DNA of 64,000 nt from Cristatella mucedo (lineage: Eukaryota > Bryozoa > Phylactolaemata > Cristatellidae), in NCBI GenBank assembly GCA_009760855.2, contig WPIO01000018.1:3102001-3166000 (forward strand), in the 5' to 3' direction. Shown in pieces: positions 60,701 through 64,000 of the stretch; the stretch's first letter is position 1, and each line of letters begins with the position of its first letter. Position numbers and translations under genes: made by a program. Below the pieces are notes generated by a model that was not told the origin of the DNA, ran no database searches, and saw only the letters and a program-made list of their open reading frames with translations.

Positions 60701-62116
60701 GTACTTTCCCTGCGGCAAGCTACGTGGAATGCCTGTGCGATACTGTCTTAAAATAATAACCTTTTTTGCCTAATGGAAATGCCATCTTACGCTTAAAACT
60801 GCAGAACGCTTACCAGGAACTGTTTCGTAGGGACTTGTGGCCCAAAGTAATAGTAAGAGAATGAGAATATGAATATAAGTAATAAAAATATATTTGTATA
60901 ATGCCCTCAGAGAACTTAATCTCTTTATAGGCACTTTAGATGTGCTGCAAAGGCAGCACGAAAGAATGGCTAGTGGTAGCATGCTCCATGACAGCAAGCA
61001 TAACAGCGTTAGAGGTGATATGCACAGGGTCAGCATGCACGGTGTCAGCACACATAAGCACACAAAGGACGAATCACGTGCACCCGCTAAATGGTGCAAT
61101 AAGACACATCAACTGCTTTTCTCGGACTTTCAAAAAATTTGCTTCGGTCAGCTCATGCAAAACAGCCTGAACTTTGACACACGACGTCCTACTCGAGACG
61201 CTTCCTGTAAGCCCCTGTGAGTGTGCTTGCCGTAAAGTCCGAGAGGCTCCAAGAGGCTTGAACTCACTGAAGTCTAACGTCACCACGACTTGCTCTGATA
61301 TTATGACATTTAAAAAAAAGCTAAAAAAAAGAGACCGGTTCTCGCAGCATTTTCTGATGTCCCTGTGAATGGTTATTCCTGGGCACTAGCTTCTCTCACG
61401 AGACCACTCCATGGTTTTCCCGATTGACGTGCGTCTTTGCAGATATGCAAGGCAAGCAGAGACAGATTTAGTTCTCCTACGGTGCTCCGTAGAAAGCTCA
61501 TTATAAGAGCAGTCATTATCGATATAGTCGCACCTGAAAGTCAGGTCGGAACAACGAAGACGGCGATCTACAGCTTGCCTGGTGGAAGGCGATGGTGCCC
61601 CCCCCCCATGCTGCGGCTTAGATGAACAGCCGTCACTGCCCTAGCCAGCCGTCCACCCCAAACATTTTAGGTATTGGAGAGAACAGGGTGATGCATTTGA
61701 ATCTACATTCTGTGAGCTTACGAGCTTTAGACGCCCCCTCGCGGATACGAGTAAAACCCACTGGCCTCTTTCTTGCAGGCAGGCACCTCCTACACGGAGA
61801 GGGCTAGTTCAGAGCTTCTGGCAAAATGGAAGCTGCCCCGGTAGGCGTTCCCTCTTCCGACCTTTCGTGTAGCCTATCTGAGAAATGCTCCGACAGGAGC
61901 AGCCTCTACCCGCTTTAGTATAGCCGTACCTGCTTTCGGGTAGGTCCACACTATGACGTCGTCTTCTCGCACATCGTCGTACCCCTGTACGGCCAGCAAC
62001 GACTCCTTGGTCACCGCAATCTCAGTGAACGGAGTGCCTTTGTACTCGTACAAGTCGTCGAACAGCGAAAAATCTTTCTTCTGAGCCGTATCAGAATGTA
62101 GAGCTGCCGATTCCAT
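51582..62116 (-). CDS. Cytosolic sulfotransferase gene B, seven exons, intact frame
   Basis: Exons on the minus strand: 62116-61930, 56417-56293, 56207-56070, 55710-55578, 55474-55380, 54012-53874 and 51700-51582. They match gene A in length and phase exon by exon and give 311 residues plus stop. PAPS-dependent sulfotransferase features present: TYPKAGTH (58-65), SPRVIATHL with H134, HRDPRDMAVS with R156 and S164, and RKGKTGDWKEHFT. By hand count the protein differs from gene A at about 28 positions (about 91% identical), 11 of them within the first 37 residues. The preserved frame despite clear divergence argues that both copies have been under constraint. Intron 1 (5.5 kb) contains a large plus-strand LINE, and intron 6 carries a LINE tail absent from gene A. 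Acceptor substrate unknown. Confidence 0.86.
52488..52630 (-). mobile_element. LINE-1fam tail in SULT gene B intron 6, absent from copy 1
   Basis: (AATAAT)n at 52488-52507, stem-loop and about 100 bp of UTR. Copy 1 reads straight through at about 20660 (CAGTCTAGAATGATAAAGG), giving an empty site. Confidence 0.85.
53874..54012 (-). CDS. SULT gene B exon 6
   Basis: Encodes DLKGTVQKISLFLGKKVSEE and ends SLFIRK. The acceptor is TTTGTAG and the donor is GTAAAT. Confidence 0.86.
54562..54700 (-). mobile_element. LINE-1fam tail in SULT gene B intron 5
   Basis: Counterpart of 22598-22735, with a longer interrupted (AAT)n (54562-54592). Confidence 0.75.
55245..55279. repeat. C-rich tract in SULT gene B intron 5
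   Basis: About 35 bases almost all C with a few G and T. The matching place in gene A (about 23280) has no such tract. Confidence 0.85.
55380..55474 (-). CDS. SULT gene B exon 5
   Basis: Encodes PWGEWSRHFLSC and ILVLYYEQMIQ between TTTCTAG and GTTAGT. Three replacements from gene A. Confidence 0.85.
55578..55710 (-). CDS. SULT gene B exon 4
   Basis: Encodes MIYVHRDPRDMAVSVWYHY through FFKQGK. One replacement from gene A (V/A after AVS). The plus-strand open frame covering it is antisense. Confidence 0.87.
56070..56207 (-). CDS. SULT gene B exon 3
   Basis: Encodes LPDLPSPRVIATHLLYDMLP. The proline before SPR restores the family PSPR, which gene A has lost (LSPR). Phase 0 at both ends. Confidence 0.86.
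56293..56417 (-). CDS. SULT gene B exon 2
   Basis: Completes the split glycine and encodes THLTIDITSKILGHDRSG. Three replacements from gene A. The acceptor is TTTCAG and the donor is GTAGAG. Confidence 0.84.
56860..57650 (+). mobile_element. Old LINE-1fam copy in SULT gene B intron 1
   Basis: Counterpart of 24820-25550 with a readable frame (56972-57475: HHAFVTSCLDVFSQLFSGQP, LLAYLDWLPIKQPIHFQ). The tail, TTTTTATTATTATTAATTTC, ends near 57655. Confidence 0.8.
57809..58448 (+). mobile_element. LINE-2fam 5'-truncated copy nested in LINE-1fam
   Basis: The host reads KAKSSF before and RNILESQMHNPKMLMSAINH after, so the insert boundaries are clear to a few bases. The insert carries an RT C-terminus of another CR1/L2-like family (LPVEQRIQSKVLTLTHKARH, GLAPSYLAELL, FSSAGPRLWNSLP) and ends in a tail with repeated ACATT (58428-58447). 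Stops are present near its start. Confidence 0.85.
60437..60476 (+). repeat. Conserved LINE-1fam 3' stem-loop (best example)
   Basis: AAAGCGCC pairs with GGTGCTTT (GGCGCTTT in most copies) around an inner AGAGA/TCTCT stem. The same element stands just before (ATT)n in every copy with an end. Confidence 0.8.
60885..61085 (-). mobile_element. LINE-1fam 3' end in SULT gene B intron 1
   Basis: Counterpart of 29235-29425 (TATTTGTATAATGCCCTCAG on the plus strand). Confidence 0.7.
61170..61535 (+). mobile_element. Old LINE-1fam C-terminal fragment (copy 2)
   Basis: Counterpart of 29500-29870: GLNSLKSNVTTTCSDIMTFK then a decayed tail. Confidence 0.65.
61930..62116 (-). CDS. SULT gene B exon 1
   Basis: Residues 1-62 plus one base. 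The second half (residues 38-62, DDVREDDVIVWTYPKA) is identical to gene A, while the first 37 residues hold 11 replacements. The donor is CAG then GTACGG. Confidence 0.85.
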
Positions 62117-63410
62117 AGCTGAAGACGGCGTAGGCTCACGGCTACGACACAAAGGGTTTACTGATCGACAGCGATGACCCAGACTTGGTATGGCCTCGGC
62201 CTGGCTCCGCCTGCCCCATTTTCCAAGATCAACAGAGCCCAGTGCGGAGCCCGCATTTGTTTGCACGAACAATCCCAGACGAATGCTATTGGCATGTAGT
62301 CACGCGGGTAAATAGTTGGCGACATTGGGAGCTGAGTCCAGAATACTGATCAAAATCTTTTATATTTCCGCACAGTGTACGACCTTTGTCGAGAGTGTGG
62401 CCTAATACGTCAGCCACAAAAGGAAATCTAGCAGACAACTTACGGGAGTCGGATTACGATGGGCCACTTATACCGTGGCAAATAATGCTGCAACCAATCG
62501 CTTGCGAAGCTGACGTTTTTGAAGAGCGACGTCGACGTATGAATGGAAAGCTCTGCCGTGCACGTTGACCCGAGGGCCGCCAGATCACATCCGCATCCGC
62601 AACTGGCTCAAATCATTGAAGAATGGCAGTGGGAAAGTCGAAGCACCAAACTGCCGAGTTCGTGCGAAGCGACGCTCGAGAGAAAATTGCCGTGGCAATG
62701 ATGGCTGACGTACTAGTGTAACGGTAAACAAAGGGCTTGGTGTCAGTGTCAGAAGACCTGGCGCTCGTTCGTGCTACCACGTTTGATGACAGAAGCTGTC
62801 CAGAAGGCCGTGATAGCTGTCTAAAAGGATTTTCGCTCTGATTGTTGGTTATTTTAAATCCAAACTTCCTGACGGACTCGTTTTTGGATGAATCTTCAAC
62901 CGAACCAGTATTGTCTGCAGAATCGACATTAGGTTTTCAGTCACTAATCTCAGTAGTACGGCCAGATGCTGCGTGTGAGCCATGCGTCATTCTGTCGGTG
63001 GCTTCTTTAACGAGTGCGGAAACACTAGTCGAAGTGTCACCACTGCAATTACGGATCTATATTTCCAGGCTCTACTGCTTCTCTTTGGCCTGTCGGTAGT
63101 CACATGGTAAGGCCATTGCACTGTGTCACTTTAGAGAAACTGGCTTCGATCGGAAATCGCACTTCAACTACGTCGTGCTTACTTGATACACCACGGTCCG
63201 TCGTCTATCACAAATCCGTCCGCACAAAGAGGTCGTTAGCCACATACTTGAGAGGCGTCATAGGAAACCATCGCCCCTGGGAGCACCAGCAGATATCAAA
63301 TGAAGCCGATCAAAGATGCTGCGAAGTTTTAGCCGCTCAATTAAAACGACGCGATAGAACCGGTAGACCATAGTTGCATTCTTCAAGAGGCCAAACTTAA
63401 ACCGAAGAGT
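62117..63410. other. Upstream flank of SULT gene B (promoter side)
   Basis: Matches 30442-31740. No promoter element could be placed. Open frame 62842-63099 pairs with 31137-31409; function unknown. Confidence 0.45.
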
Positions 63411-63419
63411 ATAATTAAG

Positions 63420-64000
63420 TTTGAACCAAAATTCTCTATTTCAGAAACTAGAATGGCACTATAAAATATCATAATTGACAAAGAGACGGAGTTAAAAAAG
63501 GTGGACTTTACTTCTTTTTAAATGCCACAGTCATGTAAGGGATTTTTCCCGCGTCAGCCGCGAATTTGCTCGAGGCTTAGTGAACAGCGAGCTAAAGGCA
63601 AGGTGACTAAATAGAATAAGGCTAATAAGAGGCAAACACAAGGACTTGAACCAGTAGAGCGGGTGCTACGTGGCATTTCCTGTTAAGGAACTAGTTCCGA
63701 TAAGGAGGCACAATGAAGCAGTCTATAACTGAATATTACTTGTTTGTCGTCGTTAACCTACTTTATGACAAATGTTGGTTGGAATGATGTGATGTAATTC
63801 GGATTTTGCGATATTCACGACGGACAAACCTAGCTGTAGAGTTTCATAAAAATGTATGCACCTAGGCACACTGGCAGAAGTTCTGCAAGTGATGAGTTAC
63901 AGAAGTCGTGATGATTAGTCACAAATGCACGGATTAGCTGGATGTCATCCCAATATATTTGGCCGACAAACTTGTGCAATTTGCATAATTGAAACAAGAC
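63420..64000 (-). mobile_element. Ancient LINE-1fam copy (copy 2), cut by window end
   Basis: Counterpart of 31870-32452. The last bases still align with copy 1. Confidence 0.6.

Larger units (their letters stand above)
46447..64000. repeat. Segmental duplication, copy 2 (contains SULT gene B), runs off the window
   Basis: Partner of 12609-32452 in the same orientation, still matching at the last base of the window. Specific to copy 2: the tRNA-SINE at 49044-49215, the LINE tail at 52488-52630, the C-rich tract at 55245-55279, and the plus-strand LINE with a nested LINE at 57655-60500. Confidence 0.9.

Overview
This is an animal (invertebrate metazoan) genomic window rather than a bacterial one. 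Spliced genes with GT-AG introns, LINE and tRNA-derived SINE debris, trinucleotide microsatellite tails and a metazoan-type 18S rRNA fragment all point that way. I cannot name the phylum from the sequence. Most long open frames are fragments of dead retrotransposons or antisense shadows of real exons.

The main find is a pair of intact-looking cytosolic sulfotransferase (SULT) genes on the minus strand, assembled by hand from short exons. Gene A spans 30441 to 19785 and gene B spans 62116 to 51582. Each has seven exons of identical lengths (187, 125, 138, 133, 95, 139 and 119 bp), joins in frame to 311 codons plus stop, and retains the PAPS-binding and catalytic residues. They lie in two copies of a segmental duplication, 12609-32452 and 46447-64000, about 32-34 kb apart. 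Copy 2 runs off the right edge. Two more SULT pieces lie on the plus strand: a last exon at 3122-3237 and a stop-containing sixth exon at 44106-44244. Together they suggest an expanding and decaying SULT cluster.

Most of the remaining recognisable DNA is one LINE family (LINE-1fam here), of CR1/L2-like type in the Jockey superfamily. More than 25 copies occur in both orientations, nearly all 5'-truncated. They end in a conserved stem-loop followed by (ATT)n. All are broken by stops, frameshifts or deletions, and every YADD catalytic box I could read is altered or lies in a frameshifted copy. A second LINE family (LINE-2fam, with an ACATT tail) is nested in a LINE-1fam copy at 57809-58448. A 633-bp GC-rich element at 36194-36826, flanked by a 16-bp target-site duplication, shares its 3' tail with LINE-2fam, as non-autonomous partners do. 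A tRNA-derived SINE occurs at 49044-49215 and elsewhere. The last third of 18S rRNA, ending at the mature 3' terminus, sits inside a LINE copy at 17461-18047.

Layout: 1-12600 holds LINE debris, an orphan SULT exon and unannotated intergenic DNA. Positions 12609-32452 are duplication copy 1 with SULT gene A. Positions 32453-46446 are a LINE-rich spacer with the GC-rich element, a large hairpin and the SULT pseudo-exon. Positions 46447-64000 are duplication copy 2 with SULT gene B. Comparing the two copies gives filled and empty insertion sites, which makes the window a useful record of recent retrotransposition.
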